From Macrococcus lamae (GTDB lineage Bacteria; Bacillota; Bacilli; Staphylococcales; Staphylococcaceae): a stretch of DNA of 64,000 nt. Shown here piece by piece: positions 1-10,808 of the stretch; position 1 is the first letter of the stretch; each line of letters starts with the position of its first letter. The translations under genes were made by a program, and so were the position numbers. The stretch is taken from contig NZ_SCWB01000001.1 in NCBI RefSeq assembly GCF_004359545.1, forward strand, positions 216,930 to 280,929, read 5' to 3'. The notes under the pieces are model-generated. The model saw only the letters and a program-made list of their open reading frames with translations, was not told the origin of the DNA and searched no databases.

Positions 1-2405
1 CGCGTGACGCATTCCTGAAACATATACGTGACATTCTGAAGAATGCTTATATCATTCCGTTCGAAATTAGGGAGCAGATTCGTGAACTGCTGGAAGTCTA
101 TGCGTCTGACTATAAAGTCGGCGGATTGTTCGGTAAAGAGAAAAAGCGGGAGCAGCTGAGAAACGATATGATGGACGCAGTGCTTACCGCGCTTAATCAG
201 TCGGTTGAAAAGCAGGTAAACTTCCATATTCGTGCGTTCTATCAGAACTATGCGAAGTACACAAAAGATAGCAGCTGGATTGAAAACTGCAAAGATTATA
301 CATACAGCGTGACTGCAGAAGATGTGCGCACCCAGATGAAATCACAGGCACTGATCAACAACGATTATGTCCAAAACTACACCGACCAGCTGAAAAAATA
401 TATCGAACAGGATGTCGTCCGTGATAACCGGGCGATCATCGATAAGTTTATTCAGGAGCTGGACCGAACGCGTATACAGTCGTCAGGTGATAGTCAACAG
501 ATGAAGCTGCTTGAGCAGTATGAACAGAATGATGAGCTGATTGACTCATTAACGACTGAAAACTACCGTCATTACTATATACACGTAGACGAATCAATCG
601 ATAAGCTGATCGATCGTCATTTAGTAACGCTGACGCTGCAGAAGAATGTACAGGAAATGCAGCGCGTATTCATAAGAAAAGCAGCAGCAGAAACCGACAT
701 CGAGCAGGCAGTGGAGACACTTGGTCAGTTCAGCAACATCAGCTATTTTAGCGACATCACGGCACGTTTGAGTCAGCAGCTGGACCGCATTAATAATGAC
801 GTCACTAGAATCGTAGTCTTCGGCGCGTTCAGTGCCGGGAAAAGCTCACTGATCAACGCGATGCTTGGTGACAAGAAACTTGTCTCCTCTCCAAATCCGA
901 CAACTGCAGCAATTACAGAAATCAGCTATGGCCATCAGCATACGATGAAGTTCAAGACAACAGCCATGCTGACAGCCGAACTCAATAAAATCGGGCGCGC
1001 GGTCAATATTAATGAGCCGACGATTGAAGCATGGTTGAAAACTTATGATAAAGCGCAGCCGATGCTTGATAACCAGTACAAAAAGTTTATCCAGGCACTT
1101 AAAGAAAACTATGCCCATTACATGCCGCATCTGGCTGAAGGTGATATCATTGCGATTTCTGAAGAAGAAGTCGTCAAATTTACAGCGGTTGACGTGCATT
1201 CAGCATTTGTAGATAGAATATACCTTCAGTACGACATTAATTTTCTGCGTGGCAAAGTCATTATCGACTCCCCGGGCATCGGCTCGACGAATATGCGGCA
1301 TACTAACGAGACGACTGAAATTATTGCTGACAGTGACCTGCTGATTTATGTGTCATATTTTAACCATGTCTTTACTGAGAGCGATAAAGCATTTATCTCT
1401 TATTTGAATGAACTGCAAGTATTAAGTGAGGACAGCGAAACTTTTTACGTCATTAATGCGATCGACCTTGCGAGCAACGATGCAGAGATTGATCAGGTGA
1501 CACGCTACTTCGAATCAGAGCTCGCGCAGTTAAACGTCCCGGCGACATTGTTTCAGCTGTCAAGCAAACAGGCACTCGCAGCACAAGACGACCGTTTCAC
1601 TGAATTCAAGACTGCTATTCAGCACTTTGCAGCAGTAGACAGCAAGACGCAGAAAATTCAGCAGTTCGAACGCGGTGTGAATCAGCTGGCGGCGCATGCC
1701 AACTACATTGTTCAGAACTTTGAGACCGCTAAAGCAGAAGAAGCTGAGCATAAAGTTTATTACTCGAAGCTTGAGTCAGAGCCGCCATTTAATGCATCTG
1801 TCATTGACAGCAGTATTGACAAAGCAATACAGGAACTGAACGAGCAGCTGACGTTCCTTACTGACCGCTTTAACATTCAACTGTATGACCTGATTAAGAC
1901 GTACTATAACAGGCGTACAGTAGACGATTCAACGGGCTATTTAAATCATTTGTCGAACCGGCTGGAAGAAGAATTATCAATGATTTCACCACGGCTTAAT
2001 CATGTCTTCAATCAGGCGGTGCAGAATAACTCAAGTTTAATCCGCCAAGAACTGCTGGACCATCAGATCATCAGCAGTCCGGCTGAAATGAAGTTAATAC
2101 AGCTCACAGAATCGTTCATCGATGCCAAAATCGGCCGCATCCCGGTTAAAGTGACGACGCGGAGCTATAGAACAAAGGAAACTATCAACGAATTGTACGA
2201 ACAGGTTCATGATGTATCTCTGCAGCTGCTGGCAGCGAAGCTGAAAGACTATAAGGCAGCCGTCGCTGACTATTTAAATGAGCGGCGGGAATCCATAATC
2301 GCTGAGTGGACCGCTAACAATGAAGAAGTGCTTGCGGATATTCAGGAAAGACAATCTCAGCAGCTCGATGAATCAGTTGTGACCGAGATTCGTGCTGCTT
2401 TATAG
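1..2405 (+). CDS. dynA: Dynamin-family GTPase (DynA-like), C-terminal part, cut by window start
   Basis: The reading frame is already open at base 3, so the gene starts before the window; a TTG at 126 is internal. About 800 residues are visible. The first ~260 are helical, as expected for the end of a first dynamin unit. A GTPase domain follows, with P-loop GAFSAGKSS (nt ~815-850), DSPGIGS as the G3 motif (nt ~1267-1287) and NAID as the G4 motif (nt ~1455). The remaining ~400 residues are long helices. This fits the second half of bacterial double dynamins such as Bacillus DynA, which tether and fuse membranes and help repair envelope damage. The stop lies 11 nt before the rhodanese gene start, suggesting co-transcription. 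Double-dynamin status is inferred, since the first GTPase domain is outside the window. Confidence 0.88.
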   Translation, partial: RDAFLKHIRDILKNAYIIPFEIREQIRELLEVYASDYKVGGLFGKEKKREQLRNDMMDAVLTALNQSVEKQVNFHIRAFYQNYAKYTKDSSWIENCKDYTYSVTAEDVRTQMKSQALINNDYVQNYTDQLKKYIEQDVVRDNRAIIDKFIQELDRTRIQSSGDSQQMKLLEQYEQNDELIDSLTTENYRHYYIHVDESIDKLIDRHLVTLTLQKNVQEMQRVFIRKAAAETDIEQAVETLGQFSNISYFSDITARLSQQLDRINNDVTRIVVFGAFSAGKSSLINAMLGDKKLVSSPNPTTAAITEISYGHQHTMKFKTTAMLTAELNKIGRAVNINEPTIEAWLKTYDKAQPMLDNQYKKFIQALKENYAHYMPHLAEGDIIAISEEEVVKFTAVDVHSAFVDRIYLQYDINFLRGKVIIDSPGIGSTNMRHTNETTEIIADSDLLIYVSYFNHVFTESDKAFISYLNELQVLSEDSETFYVINAIDLASNDAEIDQVTRYFESELAQLNVPATLFQLSSKQALAAQDDRFTEFKTAIQHFAAVDSKTQKIQQFERGVNQLAAHANYIVQNFETAKAEEAEHKVYYSKLESEPPFNASVIDSSIDKAIQELNEQLTFLTDRFNIQLYDLIKTYYNRRTVDDSTGYLNHLSNRLEEELSMISPRLNHVFNQAVQNNSSLIRQELLDHQIISSPAEMKLIQLTESFIDAKIGRIPVKVTTRSYRTKETINELYEQVHDVSLQLLAAKLKDYKAAVADYLNERRESIIAEWTANNEEVLADIQERQSQQLDESVVTEIRAAL

Positions 2406-2416
2406 GAGGGATAACC

Positions 2417-3217
2417 ATGCAAGTCTGGATGGAAAGTAAAGACTTAAGCGCTGTGCATCATCAGTTATTTGACTGTCGAAATGTTATGGATGATATAGAA
2501 CAAAGCACAGCTCTTTTTAACAAGGGGCACATCGACGGTGCAGTATTTGTGTCTGGATTTCCTGTGCTCTATAACCAGAATAGACCTGAAGAAGGGCGTC
2601 ATCCGCTGCCGGAGCTCTCGTTGTTCTATACTTTTGTTAACTATCATACAAACGGTAGAACAGCTGTATGTTATGACCAGTCAGAAGGATTCATGGCAAC
2701 ACGGTTTTTCTTTCTCTGCTATCTTGCGGGTTTACCATGTCTTATTCTTAAAGAGAATTATAATCAACTGGAACTGCCGAAAACAGTCAGTGAGTTATCT
2801 CCTGTCCACTATCTTGCTTCTATTAGTGAACTGCCGCGCATTCAGCCGGATCATATAAACAAAGAACTATTGGCGTCTCGACAGGAAGTTAGAAACTCAC
2901 GACAGACAAATGATATACTAATTGATGCACGTGCAGAACAGCGTTATCTTGGAGAAGTAGAGCCCATTGATGCGCGACCAGGAAGAATTCCAGGAGCAGT
3001 GAACTTTCCGTATCAAAATGTATTAAATTCTGGCGGGGATTTCTCTGAACTGCAGCATATGGTTAAGGATAATCCGGCGATTGTTTACTGCGGATCTGGT
3101 TTATCTGCCACTCCGCTTTTCGCTGCGCTGACATCATTAAACCATCCGGTTAAGTTGTATGCTGGCAGTTATTCAGAGTGGCTCTTCCATTACCCTGACG
3201 ATATAGAAAGAGGTTGA
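2417..3217 (+). CDS. Rhodanese-family sulfurtransferase, two rhodanese domains
   Basis: This 266-residue protein has two rhodanese-like halves. The N-terminal half (DCRNVMDD, then GHIDGAVF) looks inactive, because no cysteine sits at its expected loop. The C-terminal half has IDARAEQRYLG, GRIPGAVNFPYQ and the active-site loop YCGSGLSATP, whose Cys should carry the persulfide. Tandem rhodaneses of this type move sulfane sulfur from thiosulfate or 3-mercaptopyruvate to an acceptor; the substrate cannot be read from sequence. An AGGAGG Shine-Dalgarno precedes the ATG, and the gene sits tightly between the dynamin and exonuclease genes (11 and 3 nt gaps), so it is probably in one operon with them. 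Confidence 0.88.
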   Translation: MQVWMESKDLSAVHHQLFDCRNVMDDIEQSTALFNKGHIDGAVFVSGFPVLYNQNRPEEGRHPLPELSLFYTFVNYHTNGRTAVCYDQSEGFMATRFFFLCYLAGLPCLILKENYNQLELPKTVSELSPVHYLASISELPRIQPDHINKELLASRQEVRNSRQTNDILIDARAEQRYLGEVEPIDARPGRIPGAVNFPYQNVLNSGGDFSELQHMVKDNPAIVYCGSGLSATPLFAALTSLNHPVKLYAGSYSEWLFHYPDDIERG

Positions 3218-3220
3218 ACA

Positions 3221-4093
3221 ATGAAAAACTTATTAATTGTTGATGGAATGGCCCTGTTATTCCGCCATTACTTTGCGACAGCCATGAATCACCATTTTAT
3301 GCGCAATTCAGAAGGCATAGCGACAAACGGCGTGCAAGGTTTTATCAGACATGTGGCAAGCGCCATCAAGGATGCAGAAGCTGATCACGTGATTGTGACA
3401 TGGGATATGGGAGCAGTGACTTTCAGAAACACTATTTCAGCAGATTATAAATCCCATCGACCGGCACCACCAGATGAACTTAATCCTCAGTTTGAAATGG
3501 TACAACGCTTATCTGAGGAACTAGGCTTCTTCAATATCGGTGTCAGAAACTATGAAGCAGATGATGTTATAGGTACGATTGCTGATAAACTGAAAAGTCG
3601 GTTTCAAATTAAAGTTATCAGCGGAGATCGGGATCTACTGCAGCTGCTTGATGATGGAATAGAAATCTGGCTGATTAAAAAAGGATTCACTGAATATAAT
3701 AAATATGATGTCCGTCGTTTCAGAGAAGAATATGGTATTGAACCTAAACAGCTAATTGATGTCAAAGCCTTTATGGGTGACACATCAGATGGCTATCCGG
3801 GTGTTAAAGGAATCGGGGAAAAGACCGCCTTGAAGTTTATTCAGACGTATGGCTCAGTTAAAAATACACTGGCTCATAAGAAGGAACTGCCGAAAGGTCA
3901 GCAGAATAAAATAGACATGTTTTATGAGGATCTAATCATCAGTCATCAACTTGCAGCGATACATACAGAAGTTCCGCTCGATTTAGAGCATATTAGCTCA
4001 TCGATGTGTTATACGCTTGATATTGATAAAATGAGTATGATATGTGATCAGCATGAGCTGAAAGTGGCTAGCAATTTTCTTCTCAAACTGTAA
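3221..4093 (+). CDS. ypcP: 5'-3' exonuclease / flap endonuclease (YpcP-type)
   Basis: The 290-residue protein is a stand-alone FEN/PIN nuclease homologous to the 5' nuclease domain of DNA polymerase I. Metal-binding acidic residues appear in LIVDGMALLFRHYF, NYEADDVIGT and SGDRDLLQL. The helix-3-turn-helix DNA-binding segment GYPGVKGIGEKTALKFI is intact. Such enzymes remove RNA primers and 5' flaps during Okazaki-fragment processing and overlap with PolA function in Bacillus. The gene is the last of the dynamin-rhodanese-exonuclease set and is followed by a strong hairpin at 4097-4153. Confidence 0.92.
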   Translation: MKNLLIVDGMALLFRHYFATAMNHHFMRNSEGIATNGVQGFIRHVASAIKDAEADHVIVTWDMGAVTFRNTISADYKSHRPAPPDELNPQFEMVQRLSEELGFFNIGVRNYEADDVIGTIADKLKSRFQIKVISGDRDLLQLLDDGIEIWLIKKGFTEYNKYDVRRFREEYGIEPKQLIDVKAFMGDTSDGYPGVKGIGEKTALKFIQTYGSVKNTLAHKKELPKGQQNKIDMFYEDLIISHQLAAIHTEVPLDLEHISSSMCYTLDIDKMSMICDQHELKVASNFLLKL

Positions 4094-4096
4094 TTG

Positions 4097-4153
4097 GCAT
4101 ATGAAAACCCCTGAACTTGATTTTCACGTCAAAGTTCAGGGGTTTTCATATGC
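4097..4153. terminator. Bidirectional terminator with a 22-bp perfect stem
   Basis: Arms 4097-4118 and 4132-4153 are exact reverse complements and enclose a 13-nt loop. Inside the stem, AAAACCCC and GGGGTTTT give an A-run and a U-run on both strands. It separates the plus-strand exonuclease operon from the minus-strand RNase H-like gene that ends at 4165. The outer ends read GCATATG and CATATGC. Confidence 0.85.
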
Positions 4154-4164
4154 TCTATCAAAAT

Positions 4165-4554
4165 TCAGTTCTTGTGATTTAAATAGTGCCTTGCCACGTG
4201 ATCTGCATGTTTGTTCTGGTCCCGTGGAATCCAGTCTATGAGGATGAGGTCAAAGTGCTGTTCAAGAAGCTGATACTGTTCAAGATAAGTCTTGAATTTA
4301 AGATTCTTAGTATATTTTTTACTAACAGCATCTACTACTACTTTCGCATCGCTTTTAATGATCAATGTACGTATATCAAGCAGTATGGCCTGCTCCAATG
4401 CTTTGATCAGCCCTGTCCATTCAGCCTCGTGATTATCGAGTTCACCCAGATACTGGCCGAACTCCAGTACCTGACCATCTATTTTGAAGACATACCCGAT
4501 ACTGCTCTCAAATGGATTCTGCCTTGTCGCTGCATCAATGAACAGCTGGGCCAT
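4165..4554 (-). CDS. RNase HI-like protein (reverse-transcriptase-like / ribonuclease H fold)
   Basis: About 129 residues with an RNase H fold. The four acidic catalytic positions are visible as D in LFIDAATR, E in HEAEWTGL, D in IKSDAKVV and D in NKHADHVAR, so the active site looks complete. Similar short RNase HI-like proteins occur in Staphylococcus and Bacillus, where their role in cutting RNA of RNA:DNA hybrids is not well established. A run of ATG codons (4566, 4560, 4557, 4554) makes the start ambiguous. I chose the last one because residues before it (MWMM) look like read-through of the upstream gene. The 5' end overlaps the 3' end of the transporter gene by ~20 bp, indicating translational coupling. 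Confidence 0.8.
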   Translation of the reverse strand: MAQLFIDAATRQNPFESSIGYVFKIDGQVLEFGQYLGELDNHEAEWTGLIKALEQAILLDIRTLIIKSDAKVVVDAVSKKYTKNLKFKTYLEQYQLLEQHFDLILIDWIPRDQNKHADHVARHYLNHKN

Positions 4555-5236
4555 CATCATCCACATCTTTCGCTATATATTTCGCAAGATAACCGAATGG
4601 CACATTGCAGATTGTTGTCAGCAGTTTGAACAGATAAGTCGTCAGAAAAATTTCCATCATGACTGATTCTGGCATCAAGCCGTAGAAGGCAATCAGTGTG
4701 AACAGTGCAGTATCAAAAATAGAACTGACCGCTGTACTACCATATGCCCTTATGATAAATGTTTTATCGCTTGAGAAAAATTTCTTGATGACGTTGAAAA
4801 TATATACGTCAAAGTACTGTCCGATGATATAGGCGATGATTGAACCAAGAGCAATTCTTGGAACCAGTCCGAAGAGTGTTTCCATGCTCTGCTGGGCAAT
4901 ATCGGATTCAGCGGGTTTGAAACTGAGCGAGATGGTCATCAATAGCACCATTACAATGACTGATGCAAATCCGAGCCAGACAGCGCGCTTTGCAGTTCTT
5001 CTTCCATATATATCATTCAGAATATCAGTTGCGAGATAAATTGAGGCAAACAGAATATTGCCGAGTGTTGCTGTAATGCCGAATACTTCAACAGTTTTCG
5101 TTACCTGTATGTTTGCTATGACTGTACCAATGGCCACCCAGACGAGTAAACCGCTTTTGCCGAAAAAACGGTACATCGCGATTAAACAGATGAAAGTCAC
5201 AAAAAAGGCAATGACAGCAATAAGTTCGTTGGACAA
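4535..5236 (-). CDS. Queuosine-precursor transporter, YhhQ/QPTR (VUT) family
   Basis: A 233-residue membrane protein with about six hydrophobic segments. The conserved family stretch LATDILNDIYGRRTAKRAV identifies the YhhQ/VUT family, members of which import queuosine precursors (preQ0/preQ1) for tRNA modification. The start is TTG at 5236, with AAAGGAGG seven bases upstream. No preQ1 riboswitch is recognisable in the ~35-nt leader. The gene is first in a two-gene minus-strand unit with the RNase H-like gene. Confidence 0.87.
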   Translation of the reverse strand: MSNELIAVIAFFVTFICLIAMYRFFGKSGLLVWVAIGTVIANIQVTKTVEVFGITATLGNILFASIYLATDILNDIYGRRTAKRAVWLGFASVIVMVLLMTISLSFKPAESDIAQQSMETLFGLVPRIALGSIIAYIIGQYFDVYIFNVIKKFFSSDKTFIIRAYGSTAVSSIFDTALFTLIAFYGLMPESVMMEIFLTTYLFKLLTTICNVPFGYLAKYIAKDVDDDGPAVH

Positions 5237-5268
5237 GATGATTCCTCCTTTTATAATTCAACTTTTCA

Positions 5269-5297
5269 ATTATAGGGGAGCGATATCATTTAAGCAA
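5269..5297 (-). promoter_or_regulatory. Sigma-A promoter of the queuosine-transporter gene
   Basis: On the minus strand TTGCTT (plus 5292-5297), a 17-bp spacer and TATAAT (plus 5269-5274) form a good sigma-A promoter. Its -10 overlaps a small inverted repeat (TATAATT at 5252-5258, AATTATA at 5268-5274 on the plus strand). Confidence 0.6.
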
Positions 5298-5322
5298 GGA
5301 CAATTACAGAGAAGTTCTTATC

Positions 5323-5331
5323 TGCTATAAT
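5323..5331 (+). promoter_or_regulatory. Extended -10 promoter for the zinc-finger/cvfC genes
   Basis: TGC immediately before TATAAT (5326-5331) makes an extended -10 element 18 bp before the GTG of the small zinc-finger gene. A -35-like TTACAG lies 16 bp upstream and is weak. Confidence 0.5.
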
Positions 5332-5349
5332 CATGAATGAGGTGATCAA

Positions 5350-5526
5350 GTGAAGCAAACAGTTGAGACTGTGAAGAAAATCAATCAACTTGAAGATCAC
5401 TACTGTCATCGATGTCTGATTAAGAAAACGCTGCGTTCTGAAAGCAAGACAAAAGCGCATGCTTACTGCATTTCAAAATGTTCAATCGGCCTCCAGATTA
5501 AACAGTGGGGTAATAATCTTCAGTAA
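5350..5526 (+). CDS. Small zinc-finger protein (YpeQ-like, 58 aa)
   Basis: The GTG at 5350 is preceded by GAGGTGA and opens a 58-codon frame ending in TAA at 5526. The product contains HYCHRC and, 22 residues later, YCISKC; the four cysteines plus histidine form a plausible structural zinc site. Its size, its cysteine pattern and its position beside cvfC and the queuosine transporter match the short zinc-finger family exemplified by Bacillus YpeQ. Function is unknown. The next gene starts 10 nt after the stop, so the two are almost certainly co-transcribed. Confidence 0.8.
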   Translation: MKQTVETVKKINQLEDHYCHRCLIKKTLRSESKTKAHAYCISKCSIGLQIKQWGNNLQ

Positions 5527-5536
5527 GGAGTACAAC

Positions 5537-6649
5537 ATGAAAATCTTAAAGATAGAACCTACACCAAGTCCTAATACTTTAAAAATTGTACTGGATTATC
5601 AGCGTGATGATAATAAAAGTAGAACATACAAAGTGGTTGACAGCAGCAACCCGGAGTTTATTAACGGGTTGCTGGCAATAGAGGATATCCAGTCAGTATT
5701 TCACGTCATGGATTTTATAGCTGTCGATAAATCACCGAAATCAAACTGGGAGCAGCTGCTGCCACAGATCAAACAACTGTTTGATGAAGAAGTATCCGCT
5801 GAACCTGAACTTCAAATAGACACTGGAGAACACACGGTAGAACTGCTGACCTTTAAAGAGATTCCATATCAGGTGAAAGTGACAAATGTTGAAGGAGAGA
5901 AACGTAAACAGCTGGATTTAAGATTTATTGATGCAATGCTTGAGTCCCAGCTGGACGATGACAACATCGTTTTCTTGAGAAAATGGGTGCCGTTCGGTAT
6001 CCGTTATGGTCAAGTCGATGAGATTATTCAGTCGGTAATTGAGGAAGTGGATGCACTGTTTCCTGAAGAACGGTTAAGCATGCTGACTGCAGCTGCTAAA
6101 GCAACAGAATATATCTTCAAGGAAAAACAGCTCAAAAGAACGCCGATAGACGCATATATAGATGAAACTGACTGGCAGGAACGCTACCGTATGCTGGACC
6201 ATTTCCCTGAACCGGACGAGAGCGATATTCCGTTTCTTGAGGTAGTGATGCAGGACGAGAAACCTCAGCTGCGCAGACTGGGAATTGTTTTCCTTGGTAT
6301 GATCGGCGGCACTGAAGTGCTGCCGCTGCTACATGCTGCGATGACAGATAATAATCTGACGATACGCCGTACTGCAGGTGATACTTTAAGTGATCTTGGT
6401 TTCAAGGAAAGTCTGCCAGTCATGCATCGTGCACTTGATGATAAACATCCGATCGTCAGATGGCGTGCCGCGATGTTTATCTATGATGAAGGCGATGACT
6501 CAAGCCTGCCGTATTTAGAGAAACATCTCGATGATCCAGCGTTTGAAGTGAGGCTGCAGGCGAGGATGGCAAGAGAACGAATCACTAAAGGCGAGGAAGC
6601 GGTCGGTTCCGTTTGGAAGCAGATGGCTAACAGAGAAAGGGAGCAGTAA
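5537..6649 (+). CDS. cvfC: Conserved virulence factor C-like protein (Nfu N-domain plus HEAT repeats)
   Basis: The true start is the ATG at 5537, seven bases after TAAGGAG; the longer in-frame extension runs through the upstream zinc-finger gene. The 370-residue product begins [20 protein letters not shown], the signature of the Nfu/NifU N-terminal scaffold domain. After a linker, residues ~230-370 are helical HEAT/PBS-type repeats such as [15 protein letters not shown] and [15 protein letters not shown]. In S. aureus the homolog CvfC was found as a factor affecting virulence and haemolysin production; its biochemical role is unresolved. The bacilliredoxin gene starts 2 nt after its stop. Confidence 0.88.
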   Translation: MKILKIEPTPSPNTLKIVLDYQRDDNKSRTYKVVDSSNPEFINGLLAIEDIQSVFHVMDFIAVDKSPKSNWEQLLPQIKQLFDEEVSAEPELQIDTGEHTVELLTFKEIPYQVKVTNVEGEKRKQLDLRFIDAMLESQLDDDNIVFLRKWVPFGIRYGQVDEIIQSVIEEVDALFPEERLSMLTAAAKATEYIFKEKQLKRTPIDAYIDETDWQERYRMLDHFPEPDESDIPFLEVVMQDEKPQLRRLGIVFLGMIGGTEVLPLLHAAMTDNNLTIRRTAGDTLSDLGFKESLPVMHRALDDKHPIVRWRAAMFIYDEGDDSSLPYLEKHLDDPAFEVRLQARMARERITKGEEAVGSVWKQMANREREQ

Positions 6650-6650
6650 T

Positions 6651-7088
6651 ATGAATGCATACGAGGAATATATGAAGCAACTGGCAATGCCGATGAGAAA
6701 TGAATTAACAAACCAGGGGTTTAAGTCGCTAGAAACAGAAGAAGCAGTAGCTGATTATTTCAATAGCGTTGCTGACGACAAAACAACCTTTGTTGTCGTC
6801 AATTCCGTGTGCGGCTGTGCGGCAGGGCTGGCACGTCCCGCAGCGGTGACAGTAGCACAGCAGAATGACCATAAACCTGATGCAGCGGTCACAGTCTTCG
6901 CAGGTCAGGACAGAGAAGCAACCGATATGATGCGTCAGTATATCGGACAAGTACCGTCAAGTCCATCGATGGCACTTTTCAAAGGAACAGAACTCAAATA
7001 TTTTATGCCGCGTGAACATATAGAAGGACGTCCGATCGAGGAAATCTGTATGGATATCAAGGAAGCTTTCGATGAACATTGTCAGTAA
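6651..7088 (+). CDS. brxA: Bacilliredoxin, BrxA/BrxB family
   Basis: A 145-residue thioredoxin-fold protein with the diagnostic CGC motif in [15 protein letters not shown]. Bacilliredoxins remove bacillithiol from S-bacillithiolated proteins after oxidative stress; the first Cys of CGC attacks the mixed disulfide. The GGPIEE-like helix of thioredoxins is represented by [14 protein letters not shown] near the C-terminus. Placement near thyA-dfrA resembles Bacillus yphP (brxA), so I prefer BrxA over BrxB, without certainty. The start ATG follows GGGAGCAG. The downstream methyltransferase gene overlaps the last 17 bases. Confidence 0.88.
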   Translation: MNAYEEYMKQLAMPMRNELTNQGFKSLETEEAVADYFNSVADDKTTFVVVNSVCGCAAGLARPAAVTVAQQNDHKPDAAVTVFAGQDREATDMMRQYIGQVPSSPSMALFKGTELKYFMPREHIEGRPIEEICMDIKEAFDEHCQ

Positions 7089-7869
7089 GGTAAGAATCAC
7101 ATCACCGGTAAAGACCGATGATGTGATTTTTTTAATGATGAAACAGGCATATTCAGAACTACAGTCACTAGAACTGGATTTATCGGTTGAAATAATCCCT
7201 CGTCGCAAGCGGACGATAAAAGAACTGTTCAAAAATGATAGTTCTCCTGTTATCGTTATCAGTCATCATATGCCTGTCCTTTATTTTTCGGCGGAAGAGA
7301 AAGTGTTTTACCATGAGAATACGATGCGTTTTAAGCTGAAGCGCTTTAATAAATATGGTGACTTACCACCGCTTATTGAAATTCTGCCTGTGGCATCGTC
7401 TGATGCTGTCACTATTGTCGATGCGACGATGGGAATGGGAAATGATCTGATGCTGATGGCACATATTTTGATAGCGGCAGAATTTCATGCGTTTGAAACG
7501 CATCCGCTTATTTATTTTGTAATCAAAGAGGGGATTGTGAAGTATCATGCAGCAGATATCACTGAACGTATCACTTTTCACTATGGTTCAGCTGTTCGTA
7601 ACAGTCTGGTATCTACAGCTGATATAGTGTATGCCGATCCGATGTTTGAAACGACTATCGGTCAGAATTCAGGAATGCAGGTTATTAATAGACAAATCAC
7701 CACTGAGCATAATGAGCAGTTAGTGTCGGAATTAGTGAAGTCGTCTCAGTGTATAATTTTAAAAGCTCATTTCAGAAGTCAGCTGTTTGTACAGTTTGGT
7801 TTTGATGTCATCATCAGAAAAAGTTCAAAGAGTCATTTTGGAATATTAAAAAAACAAACAAGAAAGTGA
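7072..7869 (+). CDS. RsmJ-like class I SAM-dependent methyltransferase
   Basis: A 265-residue protein of the DUF548/RsmJ-like family. The SAM-binding region reads [18 protein letters not shown], with an acidic residue ending the next strand (FETHP). The catalytic-type loop is DIVYADPMF, matching the D-x-x-Y-x-D-P-M-F pattern of RsmJ, which methylates a guanosine in 16S rRNA of Gammaproteobacteria. Whether the Firmicute branch acts on rRNA is not known to me. The gene overlaps the bacilliredoxin gene by 17 bp, so translation is probably coupled. Its 3' end lies inside a hairpin that works as terminator for a minus-strand small gene. Confidence 0.8.
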   Translation: MNIVSKVRITSPVKTDDVIFLMMKQAYSELQSLELDLSVEIIPRRKRTIKELFKNDSSPVIVISHHMPVLYFSAEEKVFYHENTMRFKLKRFNKYGDLPPLIEILPVASSDAVTIVDATMGMGNDLMLMAHILIAAEFHAFETHPLIYFVIKEGIVKYHAADITERITFHYGSAVRNSLVSTADIVYADPMFETTIGQNSGMQVINRQITTEHNEQLVSELVKSSQCIILKAHFRSQLFVQFGFDVIIRKSSKSHFGILKKQTRK

Positions 7870-7896
7870 GACAGTAACTCAGCTCCTTGTTTGTTT
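7852..7896. terminator. Terminator hairpin with U-run on the minus strand
   Basis: Arms AAACAAACAAG (7852-7862) and CTTGTTTGTTT (7886-7896) pair over 11 bp. Read on the minus strand the second arm runs straight into TTTTTTTAATATTC, a canonical intrinsic terminator for transcription coming from ~8050 leftward. On the plus strand it can also end the methyltransferase transcript, though its U-run (TTTGTTTCG) is poorer. Confidence 0.75.
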
Positions 7897-7914
7897 CGTT
7901 ATGGAAATTAAAAA

Positions 7915-7989
7915 CTATTCTGTGATCATCATGCTGATCATATATGCCAGTAATAAGAATAAACCAGATACTACCATGACTTCTTCCAT
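7915..7989 (-). CDS. Putative 24-aa single-span membrane peptide
   Basis: The minus strand contains an excellent ribosome site (TTGGAGGAAGAACA then ATG at 7989) opening a 24-codon frame that ends in TAG at 7915. The peptide starts MEEVMVV, has a hydrophobic core GLFLLLAYMISMMI and ends in TE, i.e. one membrane helix with acidic tips. A TATAAT -10 element lies ~60 bp upstream (plus 8061-8066), and a strong terminator ends the unit near 7850, giving a self-contained transcript of about 200 nt. That architecture recalls small holin-like or type I toxin peptides, but I do not recognise a family, and no partner antitoxin RNA is evident. It is antisense to the 3' end of the methyltransferase mRNA. 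Confidence 0.6.
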   Translation of the reverse strand: MEEVMVVSGLFLLLAYMISMMITE

Positions 7990-8100
7990 TGTTCTTCCTC
8001 CAATACAACGATATTCATGCTTCAAAAATTTATCGTTTTATTTATTATTCATCTATATGTATTATAAAGTATAGTAGACAATTATGAAAGAGGTGAAGTC

Positions 8101-10248
<2,148 letters not shown>

Positions 10249-10265
<17 letters not shown>

Positions 10266-10803
10266 AATCAATGGCTGGACTGCTTTGTTCGGGTTGTTAC
10301 TGATAGTTAATATCATTGCTGTCATGACTATACTGAACGTTCTGACAGAAGAACCGAAAAGCATTGAAGTAAAAAATCAGCATCCTGCTCAAAGTGAAAA
10401 TACTCTGACATTGAAACCAGAAGTAGTCAATCATTATTTAAAGCAGGAGAATACTGAGACAATGAAACTGACCTTATCTGACCAGCAGCTGCTGATTGAG
10501 CAGGAAAGTGAAGTCATTGGTCAGAAAATTAAGACAAATGTTTTGACGACACCTGTTGTCATTGGTCATAATAAACTCAGGCTGAATATAAAAGAAGTAA
10601 AAGTGGCCGGACTTCCGTTGTCAAAAAAAAGAACGTTGAATATTATTAAAAGGTTCGGCACTTTACCGAATAATGTAGAACTGGATGTTAGAAATGAATG
10701 TTTTTATTATGACATGGAACCCATTAAACTAGATGGAACTGCCTTGGATCTTACTCATATAGATCAGACAGGATGGCACTTTAACATAATAATCGAGGAG
10801 TGA
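10249..10803 (+). CDS. YpmS-like DUF2140 protein, single N-terminal membrane anchor
   Basis: A 184-residue protein with one N-terminal transmembrane helix (residues ~10-32) and an extracytoplasmic domain. The order of features (short linker, PEVVNHYLKQENTETMKLTLSDQQLLIE, then a beta-rich region) matches Bacillus YpmS/DUF2140. No enzyme motif is visible and the function is unknown. It overlaps the acyltransferase gene upstream, and its TGA at 10803 sits just before the msrA start. Confidence 0.75.
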
Positions 10804-10808
10804 TATAT

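Noticed and set aside
4186..4629. 147-codon plus-strand frame opposite the RNase H-like gene
   Set aside because: The opposite strand encodes a complete RNase H active site and the end of a known transporter; this frame has no ribosome site and no recognisable motif.
5237..5297. preQ1 riboswitch in front of the queuosine-precursor transporter
   Set aside because: The leader is only about 35 nt and lacks the preQ1 aptamer core; only a small AT-rich repeat is present.
5459..5536. N-terminal extension of cvfC
   Set aside because: It reads through the zinc-finger gene in another frame, and the ATG at 5537 has a proper ribosome site and the family's normal first residues.
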